A stretch of DNA of 64,000 bases, taken from Trichopria drosophilae. Lineage: Eukaryota > Arthropoda > Insecta > Hymenoptera > Diapriidae. A program made the position numbers and the translations under genes. This document shows, in pieces, positions 1-10,609 of this stretch (the first letter of the stretch is position 1; each line of letters begins with the position of its first letter). The stretch is taken from assembly GCA_030407085.1 (NCBI GenBank), contig CM059586.1, forward strand, positions 27,825,501 to 27,889,500. Reading direction: 5' to 3'. Under the pieces are notes generated by a model that was not told the DNA's origin, made no database searches, and saw only the letters and a list, made by a program, of their open reading frames with translations.

Positions 1-1241
1 ATAAAGCATCTGGCTTTGATTTTATGGGCAAAATTGGAAGCTCGCTGCTCAGAGAATAACGAAAATATATACCATATACTCAAATTCTCACATTAACATT
101 GATTATCAAGTTCAAATTATATATTTTTTTTCTGAAAATGTTCAGCTTGAAGCCGACGAAAAAAATTAGAAATCACTATTATTTTATGTATATTACTTAT
201 AAATATGATGAATCGAAAAAATTCGATTTACATCAACTTTTATTTTTTCCACTTGGATATTTTAATTACATGTCAATTAAAAAAAATAAAGGGCAGTTTT
301 AAGGCTATTTAAAAAAAAGTGCAATTTTCAATTCGAAATACACCATAAAATTCAGTGAAAAACAGGGCAGTCGAGGTCCAATAGAAAGAGTTATGACATG
401 TACTTATTTCATTTGTTACATCTAAACGTTGCAAACCACTCTTAACCCATAAGAGTAAAGTCCCAAAACATTCTGAAAAATCCAACGTATTCTTTGATCG
501 ATTCTAAGAACTTTTTGTTCAACAGCAATTTTTCAAAAAGTCTACCATTTTCCGCCAATTCATCATTTTTTCTCTTATGGGTTAAGGGTGGTTTTGCAAC
601 CCTTAGATGTAACAAATAAAATAAGTACATGTCATAACTCTTTAAATTGGACCACGACCGCCCAGTTATTGGTCATTTCACTGAATTTTATGGTGTATTT
701 CGCATTGAAAATTGCACTTTTTTCAGCCTTAAAACTACCCTTCATATTTTTTTTAATTGAAGAAAATGAAGGGTAGGATTCTGTTTTTCCGTTTTCTAAA
801 TAGCATAACTCGATAGAGCGACCTCGAAAATAGTGGACTATGGCTTTGGCGATTTTTTTGGGGGGCTGAAAATATATAGTAATATGTCGTTGACGGTTGA
901 CGGACAAACCAGACACTTTGGCACGAAATGGGTTAATTTACTCTGAATCTAGTTTTTAAATAAATTACCCGATATTATCCTAGTGTTAATAAAACTTTTC
1001 AATTTATAATTTATTGACGGGTGTTACTTTTTACAAAGTATCATTTGCCGGTTTGCTTATTATTAAAGGCTAATTTAGTCCATTCCCAAATCCCAAATCG
1101 ACGTACGAGCTACTATATTAATCATATATGCGCAGATAAAAAATTGAGTAGATCGAAAGCCTATGTACCGTTTAAAAAACTGGGGTGTCCTAATATTTAC
1201 TAAATTATCCATACTTAATTTTACATTTTACAATGTTTTAG
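1..1241. other. Upstream/intronic DNA before the last exon of the first RPA70N-like gene
   Basis: The last coding exon at 1242 opens with a splice acceptor, so this stretch is intron of that gene at least in part. I looked for an exon matching the third exon of the neighbouring paralog and found none, so the earlier exons probably lie left of the window. Two short open frames touch the left edge (stops at 57-59 and 94-96), but neither has a convincing splice site or resemblance to a known domain. A foldback repeat fills 270-762. Confidence 0.4.
270..762. mobile_element. Foldback (MITE-like) element with long inverted arms
   Basis: The left arm (about 270-455) reads as the reverse complement of the right arm (about 571-762), with a loop of about 115 bases. 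Matching landmarks are the words around TGTTACATCTAAACGTTGCAA on the left and TTGCAACCCTTAGATGTAACA on the right, and CACCATAAAATTCAGTGAAA against TTTCACTGAATTTTATGGTG. The arms differ at scattered bases, so it is an old insertion. No transposase frame is visible; the short open frames here are by-products of the palindrome. Confidence 0.7.
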
Positions 1242-1413
1242 GTCAGTGATGGTAGTCACAAGTATTTGTATCGTAAACGAAAGTGAAATCTTCAATGAAC
1301 TATTGGCAAATCAGTATCGTACTAGAAGAACTCCTGGACTAATACCGCCATATAATGTACAAATGTATGGCATACAAAATACACATTTATCGCGCAAAAT
1401 AACACCGAAGTGA
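1242..1413 (+). CDS. RPA70N-like protein, last coding exon (gene runs off the left edge)
   Basis: The exon follows an acceptor (TGTTTTAG) and ends in TGA at 1411-1413. Read with one leading base completing the previous codon, it gives 56 residues starting SVMVVTSICIVNESE. This aligns in the same intron phase with the start of the last exon of the complete paralog downstream (KVVVVKDITIVSEES), which corresponds to the last beta strand of the RPA1 N-terminal OB fold. The remaining 40 or so residues (ending THLSRKITPK) have no counterpart in the paralog and are fairly basic, whereas the paralog ends in an acidic tail. A poly(A) signal lies at 1741-1746. The earlier exons are not in the window, so completeness cannot be judged. 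Seen: splice site, phase, strand motif. Inferred: membership of the RPA70N family. It could be a decayed copy, but the frame is open throughout. Confidence 0.62.
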
Positions 1414-1740
1414 TCGAAGCAAGAATATTCAATTCCGTATTTCAACTTTGACATTAAATTTTATTTACGAAATTTACTACACCGTAAGAGATCAATGAAC
1501 TTCAACTAATCGAATAAGTTTAGTAAATTAACTAATTTCGTTTGTTGATTTTATTTTCGTAAGCATTTTGATTAATGTGTTACGGCATGTATTTATAATG
1601 TCAACAATGTATTTGTATTGTTTGACTAAGCCTAAGGCGTGTAATTCATGTGTTTTTATTATTATAAGTAGATTCTATTGTAGTTCTATGCAATAGAGTA
1701 TAAAAACTCTTAAAATATTTTATATAAATGTAGTACTGAT

Positions 1741-1746
1741 AATAAA
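1741..1746 (+). terminator. Poly(A) signal of the first RPA70N-like gene
   Basis: AATAAA lies 328 bases after the stop codon, followed within 20 bases by a GTG-rich stretch. It is the first canonical signal after the stop on this strand. Confidence 0.55.
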
Positions 1747-2562
1747 AGAGAGTGAGCGTGTGATTGACTATATTTCAAAATCTCCTGAATCCTAAATACA
1801 CGAAAAACAGTCAATTCGAATATTAAATCATTTGATTCCGGCAAACACGACTATTTTGTAAGGTTTTGCTGAAATTTTTCACTTGCTCGTATTAACTCTT
1901 TAATGAACAAATTTTCACACGGATTTTAGCGTCGTTTTATTTATACATTTTTTTTAATAGACACATCCATCTCCGACCATTTTTAGTTCGTTTTTTCGAA
2001 TGGCTCTGATAAATTTTTAAAAATGACAGTTAACAAATTGTATTTTTAAATACTGGAAAAACTTCAATTTTTGAGGTACAATATTTTTTAGAATTCAACT
2101 TGTACTATGCGGGTTATTTTATCAGAAATGTGCTCCCGATTATTTTACATTAAAAATATACATTCACAAGCATATTTTGATTTTCAATTGGTTGCCATTT
2201 TCATTAGTTTGATCGAATAAAAATATTTTTTTGAAAAATTTAGTAACCAAAATAGTTACATTTCGTGAACAATGAACTGACTTGACATAAAAAATAGAAC
2301 TTATTTGATATCACACATTTTAATTTAAAAATCGTATATTATTTTTAAAAAATCCGACATCATTTTTATATATCAGTATTATTAAAATTAAATTTAGTAC
2401 CAGCAACAATGTATACGCCCTACGGAATTAAGAAAATACTAATTTATTCAGTAGCCATTTGAACCTCATGAAAGTAAATAGTGGCAGAAAGTCGTTTGTG
2501 TATGAAGTGTACCGTAATTATTTATTATTGTTTATAAAAAAAATAATATACCTCGATCTACA

Positions 2563-5500
2563 ATGCTGATGTTGTCAACTGGTGCTATTGAAGTAAGTTT
2601 TATATTACGTAATAATTCGCTAGTTCAATTAATAATAGTAATAAAGTCAAACTTAATAATTTAATAACAGACCAAGTTAATTTTATGTAATGATAGAAAT
2701 TTCTCGTAGCTTGATGCAAAAAAAAAGAAAATAAAGTTTCTTTGTAAAGAGGATATTACTACATTAAAATATTCGGTGTAAAGTACTCTTATTATTTACT
2801 TTATTCGACCTTAAAAAATCTATATTAGTTTTAAAATACCGAATCCATAGATCTTATGTCGAAAATATTGTATAGGTTTTTCAATGTTAAAAAACATTAA
2901 AGTAGAAAATAATAGTAAAAAATATATGTTGTTATAATAAAAAAAAATATCAAAAATTGTAACCATCTTATTGCTTTTATACTCATCTAATACTTTTCGA
3001 AAAAATCCTAAAATGGCACTACGTTTTCACCTTCTAAGAACCGTCTCTTGATTCCATAAAATTGATGCAATTACTTACAGTCAAAGCGTCTGTAAATGAT
3101 TTAGAAAGTTAATGAAAAATGACCATAGCTCTTTTCATTTGTAAATTCAAAATTGTTGTATTGACATTTTATGTTTTGATGGTAGCATTGGTAAATAGTG
3201 TTTAAAACTAATTGTTTATTTTATTATTTCTTTGTTGACTCGTAAACAAAGAAACAATTATTCTTCTTATTTCCTCATAAATATCTATTTCGAATTTATT
3301 ATTTTTATTTCAGTGGGTTATTTTTATCAGTTACTTATGCATTTAATATTGTCGATTAATTTACTTTAGATTATTTATATATTCTTTTTTTTTTAATTTC
3401 AAATTATGATAGACTCATAAAAGACAATATAGGAAAACTTGCAGTTTAGAATCACACAAAATTAAGATTTAATGTTAATGCGCGTAAAAACGAATTTACT
3501 TAATATACGAATCAAATTTACATGATTTCAATCTGTAACATGCATCGATGTGATTTTTTACAGAGAATATTAAATGGTTCAAATGGTGAATTTCCATTTT
3601 TGCAGATAATGGTAAGTAACTTTTATATAACTGAATGTAATTATACTTATATTCCGAAAAAAAAACAGCATGTACAGAAATTTATATAATTACAAAGCAC
3701 GTATTAAGACAGTTTATGTATTTGAGTTTATTTTATTACACAAATTTTTTTGTAATATTGCCTTATGTTCCTATACACCTTGGACGTTCAAAGTAAATTG
3801 GAAAAAGCTATCGTGAAAATGAGCTCATGTTTTACATGGTGATATGAAATTTAATGAACTTTTTGGTTATTTTAAACGTAACATTTTTATTGTTTTGTTA
3901 TTAATATTAAAGAAATTAGTAAGTTAAGAAGATGCTTATAAAAGAAAAGATTAAGAAAAATATTTAGCAAATTTAACTGAACGAAGAGTTATCTAGGGAG
4001 GCTTAATTATTTTCTAATTTTTATGGCACATGCAGCAGAAAACTAAACGAAAGTTATATTAACTAAATTTTAGGAGGAAATGTTTATATAATTTAACGAA
4101 ATGTATAGGTATAAAAACTACTAATGATTGAATTAATTAAATTTACTAAATATTTTTCTCAGTGTATTTATTCACATATTGGTTAAATCGGTTTTGAGTT
4201 AAAATTTTCGAATAAACTTTGTTCCCATATGTGCAAATTTTAAAAATATTAGAAATGATGCTTATTCAGATAAGATTACCGATGAAACTTTAATTTTCAA
4301 TATAAAGTATAGGTGATAATATTGTACAGTATCGCATCCAGAAGGTTTTTGCTTTCAATTACATCTTTCATATTTCTTTTCATAACGTATGCATCAGGTG
4401 AATTGCAGTCATATATACAATGTTTTTAATTTATACATAAATGTAGCTTCATATATTGTTGAAAAGATGCGATTTTAAATATTTCCGTGTATATTTACTA
4501 TGAATTTCAGGGCGTCGCAAACTACTCGCAAGATGATACATATTTCATTAGAAGATTGTTTCCTCGGTCGTCTATACCGGGAGAGGTATTTCGGATTCTC
4601 CTTTGGGACGGAGATAAACCTTCATCTGATGTGTTACTACACCCTGCTTTAAATAACCTTCTTTACAATAAAAGATTGAAGCCTCATACATTGATTTGTA
4701 TTACGGATTATATTCTTATGAACACGTATAATTACGAAGGCGAAGTGCAGTAAGTGATTGTTTAAAATTACATTGTAAAAATTAGGTTCTCATCCCTGTT
4801 GGTCAAAGATGTACTGAATAAACAATTTTTTCGTCCTCCCGGGCATACAATCCAATTTTCCGCCCTCGACAATTTCATGGCTTAGATCGGAGTTCCCCAC
4901 CCATCTCAGAATAAAATTCGGGGCATAAATTCGAAAAATTTTATTCGTATTATACGGCAAAATATTGAATTTTACACCCCTAATACGAAAAGTACTACTA
5001 TACAGTCCACATTAATAGGGGCACTTGAGAAAATTGTTTTTTTTCTAAAATAAATTTATTTATTTTTGAAAGCAAAGTATATTTACAAATTATTAGTAAT
5101 AAATAACATTACCGTTGTTATCGAAGACATAGATTTATTAACATTTTTAAGATATAAAGCCCTTATATTATACCACGCTAACTTCACCGAGTAGAGTGCT
5201 AACTTCGAATGCATTGAGATACTCTTCAAACACTTTCTGATAAATTTGGCTATTCATTACATGGATAACAAAAGCGCTTGGAGATCGAAAAACCGACAAA
5301 TAAAAAAGCCGATTTGTCAAAAAACCGACAGTCGACTGTCCGCTTGTCGATGTGTCGGTTTTTGACTGTCGGCTTTTTTATTTGTCGGTTTTTCTCCCTA
5401 CACCTGAATCTTTAATAGTAGTTTTCGATACAAGGGCGAAAAGTGTTTTATGTACGACTTTCCGTGCGTAAAAGTAAAATGGAGTGCGTGAAGTTTACTT

Positions 5501-6957
5501 TCCCAGTCAAAAACCGACACATCGACAAGCGGACAGTCGACTGTCAGTTTTTTGACAGATTGGCTTTTTGATTTGTCGGTTTTTCGATCTCCAAGCGCTT
5601 GTGTTATGAAATGGAGTGCGTCAAATTTACTTTACGCACGGAAAGTCGTCCATAAAATGAATTTTTACGATTACCGGTGAAGTTTATTTACAATGTACAT
5701 TGCATTAATGATTTCTGTAGGAATGGAGATATATTTTAAGGTTGTAATAATTTTTATAGATATGTTTAATGTATTTGAAAAATTTAGCTATGGTTTACTG
5801 GGACCCACTAGGGTGGAGTACATGGGTTCAAGGAATGAAACGTGTGAATTACTAATGAATTTTTGTAACCATTTTCACAATAAAAATTAGTCACATTTAA
5901 TTATTTATATTTTTCAACTTTTTTTAATATACATTCACTTACGATGTAAAAGTTTATTCAATACACTAAATTTCGCTAATCGAATGATAACGTTTCTAAT
6001 ATTTCAAGTTTATTTTTATTACTTATTCCAATCAGAATTTCATTTTAATATAAACTCAATTATGTGCCATTACATTTGCTTGTCAACATTTTAAAATTGT
6101 CTTATTGTACCTCACGCGTCAGTGTTTTACTGTGCTCCAATGACAATGGAATTATTTTTTATTAAAAAAGTATTATTAATTTAACTTAAATACATAAAAC
6201 ACAAGCACTAATCGATTAAAACATATCCAAGCTATCAATGTTTACCCGAAACTTCATAATACGGGAAATGTGGATTTAGAAATAGCATGTTTTCAAAGTA
6301 ACAAAAAATTTACTTTTCACAATCCGAAACCCAACGCATTTTTTAATTAGTTTTATCAGCCCGTGTTTAGAATATATTTACGTTTAAATAAATCCAATAT
6401 GGATTACTGTTTTCCAAAACAAAAAATTACGATGAATGTGCAAACGATTTTCGAAATACCATAGAGTCCCGGGATATTTACTTCCTCGGTTCCTCACTTT
6501 CCCCTCCCGTTTCGTTATATTTACCATCAGAAGGGGTGCGTCGCTTCTCCCACTCCGCTCAGTCCTGTGTTGTTCGTTACGTCACAGCAAGCCCTTCCTG
6601 AGGCCCCAGCCCGCAAGGTGGGGGAAAAAGAGAGCGGCGAAAGGTAAAAATAACGAGACTGAACTCTCAATTATAGCGGAACTCTACTGTATTGCGCACT
6701 TTTGACTGTATCCCGCCACTGAGCCCCAATTCGCATACATTTTTTTATCATTTTCTTGAGGATATTATAGAAATGCATAGTTGCAATGTTATAGGAAGGT
6801 TGTAGTAGTCAAGGACATTACTATTGTAAGCGAAGAATCAAAGCATCCTCAAGAACTACTAACGAACGACTTGAATACAACAAGCAATCCGGACGAAAAA
6901 CAAGAAAATAATCCAAATACTGCAAATGAAACTGATGAAGAAACACCAGAGAAATAA
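2563..6957 (+). CDS. Standalone RPA70N-domain protein (replication protein A large-subunit N-terminal OB fold only), 159 aa, four exons
   Basis: Exons: 2563-2592, 3564-3611, 4511-4749 and 6795-6957; the first three introns begin GTAAGT and follow good acceptors, with phases 0, 0 and 2. The product begins MLMLSTGAIE, matching the LSEGAI start of animal RPA1. It continues through FPFLQIM (cf. the ILQVI strand), FRILLWDGD (cf. YRLLMSDG), the region around LICITDYILMNTY (cf. CQIHRFIVNTL) and KVVVVKDITIVSE (cf. RRVVILMELEVL). It then stops after an acidic, Asn/Glu-rich tail of about 40 residues. RPA1 is about 600 residues with three further ssDNA-binding OB folds and a zinc finger; none is present here. 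RPA70N is known to dock checkpoint proteins (ATRIP, RAD9, MRE11, p53) on a basic cleft, so a nuclear role in DNA-damage signalling or replication is inferred. By hand alignment only one of the cleft arginines (human R43) is clearly kept. A second ATG lies two codons in. Intron 3 holds two repeat insertions. Confidence 0.85.
5272..5601. repeat. Palindromic CCGACAAATC-family repeat, copy 1 (in intron 3 of the RPA70N-like gene)
   Basis: The stretch begins AGCGCTTGGAGATCGAAAAA and ends with the reverse complement TTTTTCGATCTCCAAGCGCT. Inside are degenerate repeats of the word AAAAACCGACAAATC in alternating orientation, such as CCGACAGTCGACTGTCCGC followed by its near reverse complement. Two further copies of this family occur at about 15477-15830 and 39476-39757. 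Confidence 0.75.
6457..6692 (+). mobile_element. AGAGTCCCGG MITE, copy a
   Basis: One of four copies of a terminal-inverted-repeat element of 220-270 bases whose ends read TACAGTAGAGTCCCGGTATA or its complement. It is much richer in G+C than the surrounding DNA. The middle contains TTACGTCACAGCAAGC and GGGGAAAAAGAGAGCGGCG, both recognisable in the other copies. Flanking TA suggests a TA target duplication. It lies in the last intron of the RPA70N-like gene, 102 bases before the final exon. Confidence 0.75.
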
Positions 6958-7566
6958 TTTTCAAGAAAACACACTCGACAGAACGATGCAAGAATATGAC
7001 AACATTAATGTTAGATTTTATTTCATGGACGCGTATTTATTTATTTGTTTCTGTATTTATTGTAACAATTGTCACTGTATTTAAGTCTGTGTATGATCTG
7101 AAATGACGTATGTATACATCCGAACAAATTTTTATATGAACACGCTCCATATTTAAATTAAACAGATGTAGGCAATTGACGGACATTAATGAAAAGTCTA
7201 ATTCTGATAAAGAAACTAATTCGTTTAGTTTATATTAAGAATAATTAAAGATTTTTAGCAATTTTAACAGAAACGTCAGTTTACTCATCAAAATTGATAA
7301 CGAGTGTCAAATTGCGCGTACATACAGATATGTAAAGTTGTAGTTCAACAAATTGAATGGATAATTTCGAGTATCGAAAAGCAAACTTTCTAAACTGTCA
7401 TAACGGAGAGATACAAAGTTATATTTTAAATAGTGTATTTATTTGTATTTTGTAACTAAGTATGTGGTTCGTGATACGACAGTTTTAAATGTGTTGAGTG
7501 TATAATAGTGGCGTATTACTCATTGTTTATGAAGAAAGTTTGAAATTGTGATGTATATTCGAGTCC

Positions 7567-7572
7567 AATAAA
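7567..7572 (+). terminator. Poly(A) signal of the complete RPA70N-like gene
   Basis: AATAAA followed by a GT-rich run (GTCGTGTTG), 609 bases after the stop codon. I saw no earlier canonical signal in the 3' region. Confidence 0.55.
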
Positions 7573-7959
7573 GTCGTGTTGAACATAACATGGAATTATG
7601 AAATTCCAGTGTTCATAATCATGAAAATGCTATCCTTTGGTTTTTGAGTTCTACATAATCATTTATCAAGTTTTTTTTACATAGCTTCAGGTCCCGTCTG
7701 GAAATATTGTTATTTTGTGATTTTGTTCATCTACATCAATATCATTATTGACAATTATGGTAAATCAAGCATTCTAAGATCTTCAATAATACCATGCAGC
7801 ATCATAATATTGTTTTTTTCTTAATAATATTATGAATGTAAATAAAATAATTTGAGAAAATTATGTTTTTTTTTAATAAACTCGATTTCTTGAGAAATGA
7901 AAGTTATAAATTGAAATTTTGTATTTGGGTGTGTTTTGAACCGATTATGAATCTGTTTT

Positions 7960-8200
7960 AAAAATTTCAAAATTCGAAATGGCGAGTCCAACATTGCGAA
8001 CCAAAATTTGAAACTAACCGATTTCGATGAATCTCGTTACTGAGGGTTTTCCGGATTGTCGATTAAGAAATTGTTGTAAGATTTATAAAATCCAAACTGG
8101 CAGGTCCAACATAGTGCCATATTGTATCCGCCATTTGCAATTTCGAAAATCTGACAATGGATTCGTAATCTGGGGCCAAACCCTGGAGTATTATCCGATT
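7960..8200. repeat. Dispersed repeat with 'ATGGCG(A/G)xTCCAACAT' words
   Basis: The words AAATGGCGAGTCCAACATTG, GGCAGGTCCAACATAGTG and GGATTCGTAATC recur in degraded form near 29450-29690 and 32040-32350, where a 'cell' of about 100 bases repeats. No coding content is seen, although a 68-codon frame crosses it. Probably an old internally repetitive transposon relic. Confidence 0.35.
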
Positions 8201-8666
8201 TCCACGAGGCACGACGCGGTTGAAAGCTGGTAAATGGTCACTTAATACCGTATTTTACAATACCTTTTACGTTACTTAAATTTTGGATTTGTTCTTTTAT
8301 TTTTGCTTGGACTTCCACCGCTGTCAAGAAACGAAAATGATCCAAATATTCAGATGAACACAGCAGTAGATTTAAAAATAACGATTTTGATTTTTTTTTT
8401 ATTCCAAATAAGTTGAATATTTTTTTTGCGAATAAAGAGCAAGATTAATTTTGGGATCTATCAGATTTTCGGCCGAATCAACCTTGTTTACAGTCGAAGG
8501 GTTAAGAAAATGATATTCGAAGAAGGTTTCTTATATTAATCATTTACATATTCGATCCATTGGAATCATATTATTGTTTTCCTCGAACTTAAAATTTATA
8601 TTGCTTTCTTGAACTTAAAATAAAAGTAAAATTCTCCATTTGCGATAAAACTTTTTAAGGTTATTT

Positions 8667-9165
8667 ACACTGCCGCTCAAAAATTTGGAAACACTTACAT
8701 GTCCAAGTATGTATGTGCCAAGTTCCATATTTCACAAACGTCTGAATGAATTTGAAAATATCCAACAGGTTTTGAAATATCAGATAAAATACTAACTCTA
8801 TATGATAAAAAATAATTTTTTTAGTACGGTTGTTCTACCAATAAACAATTTGTTACTTTTACGAACATTTTTTTAAAAAACGTGTCTGGTACTATTCAAT
8901 GCCGTCGGAATTTATTGTTTTTATACATTTTTTAAAAACTTACAGCTGCATGTTTACAAATAAAAGATTTGTGAAAATTAAAAACTGTTTAGTGGTTACA
9001 CAATCTAGTTGATAAGTGTTAAATTTATTCTCTACCACACAAGAGTTAGTATTTTATCTGATTCAAATGTTTTTAGATTTTTTTCAAATCTATCGAGGCG
9101 TTTCTGAGATAACGAGATTTTAAGTTGCATATCAGAAAATGAAAATGTTTCCAAATTGTTGAATG
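8667..9165. mobile_element. MITE with CAAAAATTTGGAAACA ends
   Basis: The left end reads CTCAAAAATTTGGAAACACT and the right end GTTTCCAAATTGTTGAATG, its reverse complement in degraded form. Internal arms also pair: CAGATAAAATACTAACTC near 8781 against GAGTTAGTATTTTATCTG near 9045. No open frame of transposase size remains. Confidence 0.6.
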
Positions 9166-9630
9166 TTTATAAAATAATGGACATCATTTATTTTATAATA
9201 TTTTTTATGGATTACTTTAAAGTAATTAAGTAAGATTACATAATAAATACATAGGTCAAACTTTGTAAACAAAAAATATTTTTTATTTTTGTTTAATGAA
9301 AGCAAGTTAAGTCAAGTTTGATGTAAGTTAATTTTCAATATAAATTGCTTACCTGATTATATTCTGAGGGAATTAGGAAAATATGATAAGGATACTGCTA
9401 ATCACAGTAAATAACCCCTTAATATAGGGCCACCAATCGTGCATACATGCATGCAAGGAAGGCTATGTTCGATTTCAGCGACGTGGGACTTACATTGATG
9501 AATTTGTAGAAAGATGAATTCATTCTATAGTTAATTAGTCTCCAATATGAAAATTTAAGGTCTTTTTGTTAAACAATTCTTTTATAATAATTGTATCCAG
9601 AATATTTTAAAAATAATATTATATTAAAAA

Positions 9631-9945
9631 ACACAGGACCACAAAAAAATTTCTTCGGATTGACATTGAAACGCGACTAGGCAATTCTTATAGATTTTGG
9701 GCTCCTGAATTCGAATCCGTGGACAGAATTTGTCCTATACGTCAGGGTTTTTTAATATTCTAGGTTTTAAGTGTAAAAAAATGCTTTTTTATGCATATTT
9801 GCTAAATAACTGTATAAAACAACGATTCGACCACAGAATGAAGCCGGACTAGACGATTCTTATACATTTTGGGCTTCTGAGTTCTAATCAGTGAACAAAA
9901 TTTGTCCCATACGTTTTTTGAAAAAATTTTTTTGTGGTCCTGTGT
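9631..9945. mobile_element. MITE with ACACAGGACCACAAAAAAA ends and an internal direct duplication
   Basis: The start ACACAGGACCACAAAAAAAT pairs with TTTTTTTGTGGTCCTGTGT at the end. Between them, two direct copies of about 80 bases lie at 9666-9745 and 9835-9912 (compare GGGCTCCTGAATTCGAATCC with GGGCTTCTGAGTTCTAATCA). The pattern fits a short non-autonomous element that suffered an internal duplication. Confidence 0.7.
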
Positions 9946-10219
9946 AATTCGCCAATAGCTGACAGCAAATTGTGATTTACTTTGTTCTCTATAATTGATA
10001 AGAATATTACCAAAACAATAGCAAAATGTTTTTAATTTTTTCTAAGAATAATTGTATATTTTTGCTTAACGAATTTCTGTCTCCAAATTATTTAGAAGAG
10101 TCAGTAGCAAATGTGTTTAGGAATAGCATGTATAGATCGTTAAGGCTTTAACTGTAAATTATTGGACTACACGCCGAGAATTTCCTGAAATGGCGTAACA
10201 ATTATTATTAAATGTTGCA

Positions 10220-10225
10220 TTTATT
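10220..10225 (-). terminator. Possible poly(A) signal of the four-cysteine secreted gene
   Basis: Reverse-strand AATAAA, 385 bases beyond the stop codon. If used, the 3' UTR would contain the TCACTC repeat cluster that lies between them. Confidence 0.35.
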
Positions 10226-10282
10226 TAAACTCAACGTTAATTATAAAAGCACGAAAAGTAAATACTAATTTAATAATTCTAC

Positions 10283-10585
10283 TCGACTCACTCCAAAGGA
10301 AAGAGTGAAGGAATTCACTCCAAAGAGAGTGAGATTTTATCATTACTGAGTGCCACTTTCTTGCAAAAGTAGATTTTTAGATACACTGAAAATTAAATTT
10401 AAGATTACATTTTCCCTATTCTCTCTGCTTATATAAAGTCTGAACTGTGGAGTCCGGCTGGACGAGTCCGGATTGTTCAAAAATTCACTCTAAAGCAAGA
10501 GTGAAATTTCACTCCATACAGAGTGGCTCAGTTTTCACATTAGCTTGGAGTGAATTTTCACTCTTTAAGAGTGAAATTAAGAGGA
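10283..10585. repeat. Cluster of TTCACTC / GAGTGAA words, copy 1
   Basis: Alternating direct and inverted occurrences of TTCACTCxxAAxxAGAGTGAA (for example near 10287, 10312, 10485, 10500 and 10547) make this stretch rich in short hairpins. The same arrangement is found at 45955-46120, including the shared phrase AGAGTGGCTCA(G/A)TTTTCAC, so it is a dispersed element rather than a local simple repeat. Confidence 0.6.
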
Positions 10586-10609
10586 TTTAGAGATATACTT
10601 CATCGAATT

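Noticed and set aside
2563..6957. RPA-like protein of a Helitron transposon
   Set aside because: Helitron RPA-like proteins carry ssDNA-binding OB folds and usually lie beside Rep/helicase frames. Here only the N-terminal domain is present, in a spliced gene, with no Rep or helicase nearby.
10443..10480. Hammerhead ribozyme near GGAGTCCGGCTGGACGAGTC
   Set aside because: The CTGATGA core would need an inserted base, and no GAAA box follows a matching stem; the segment is only a short palindrome.
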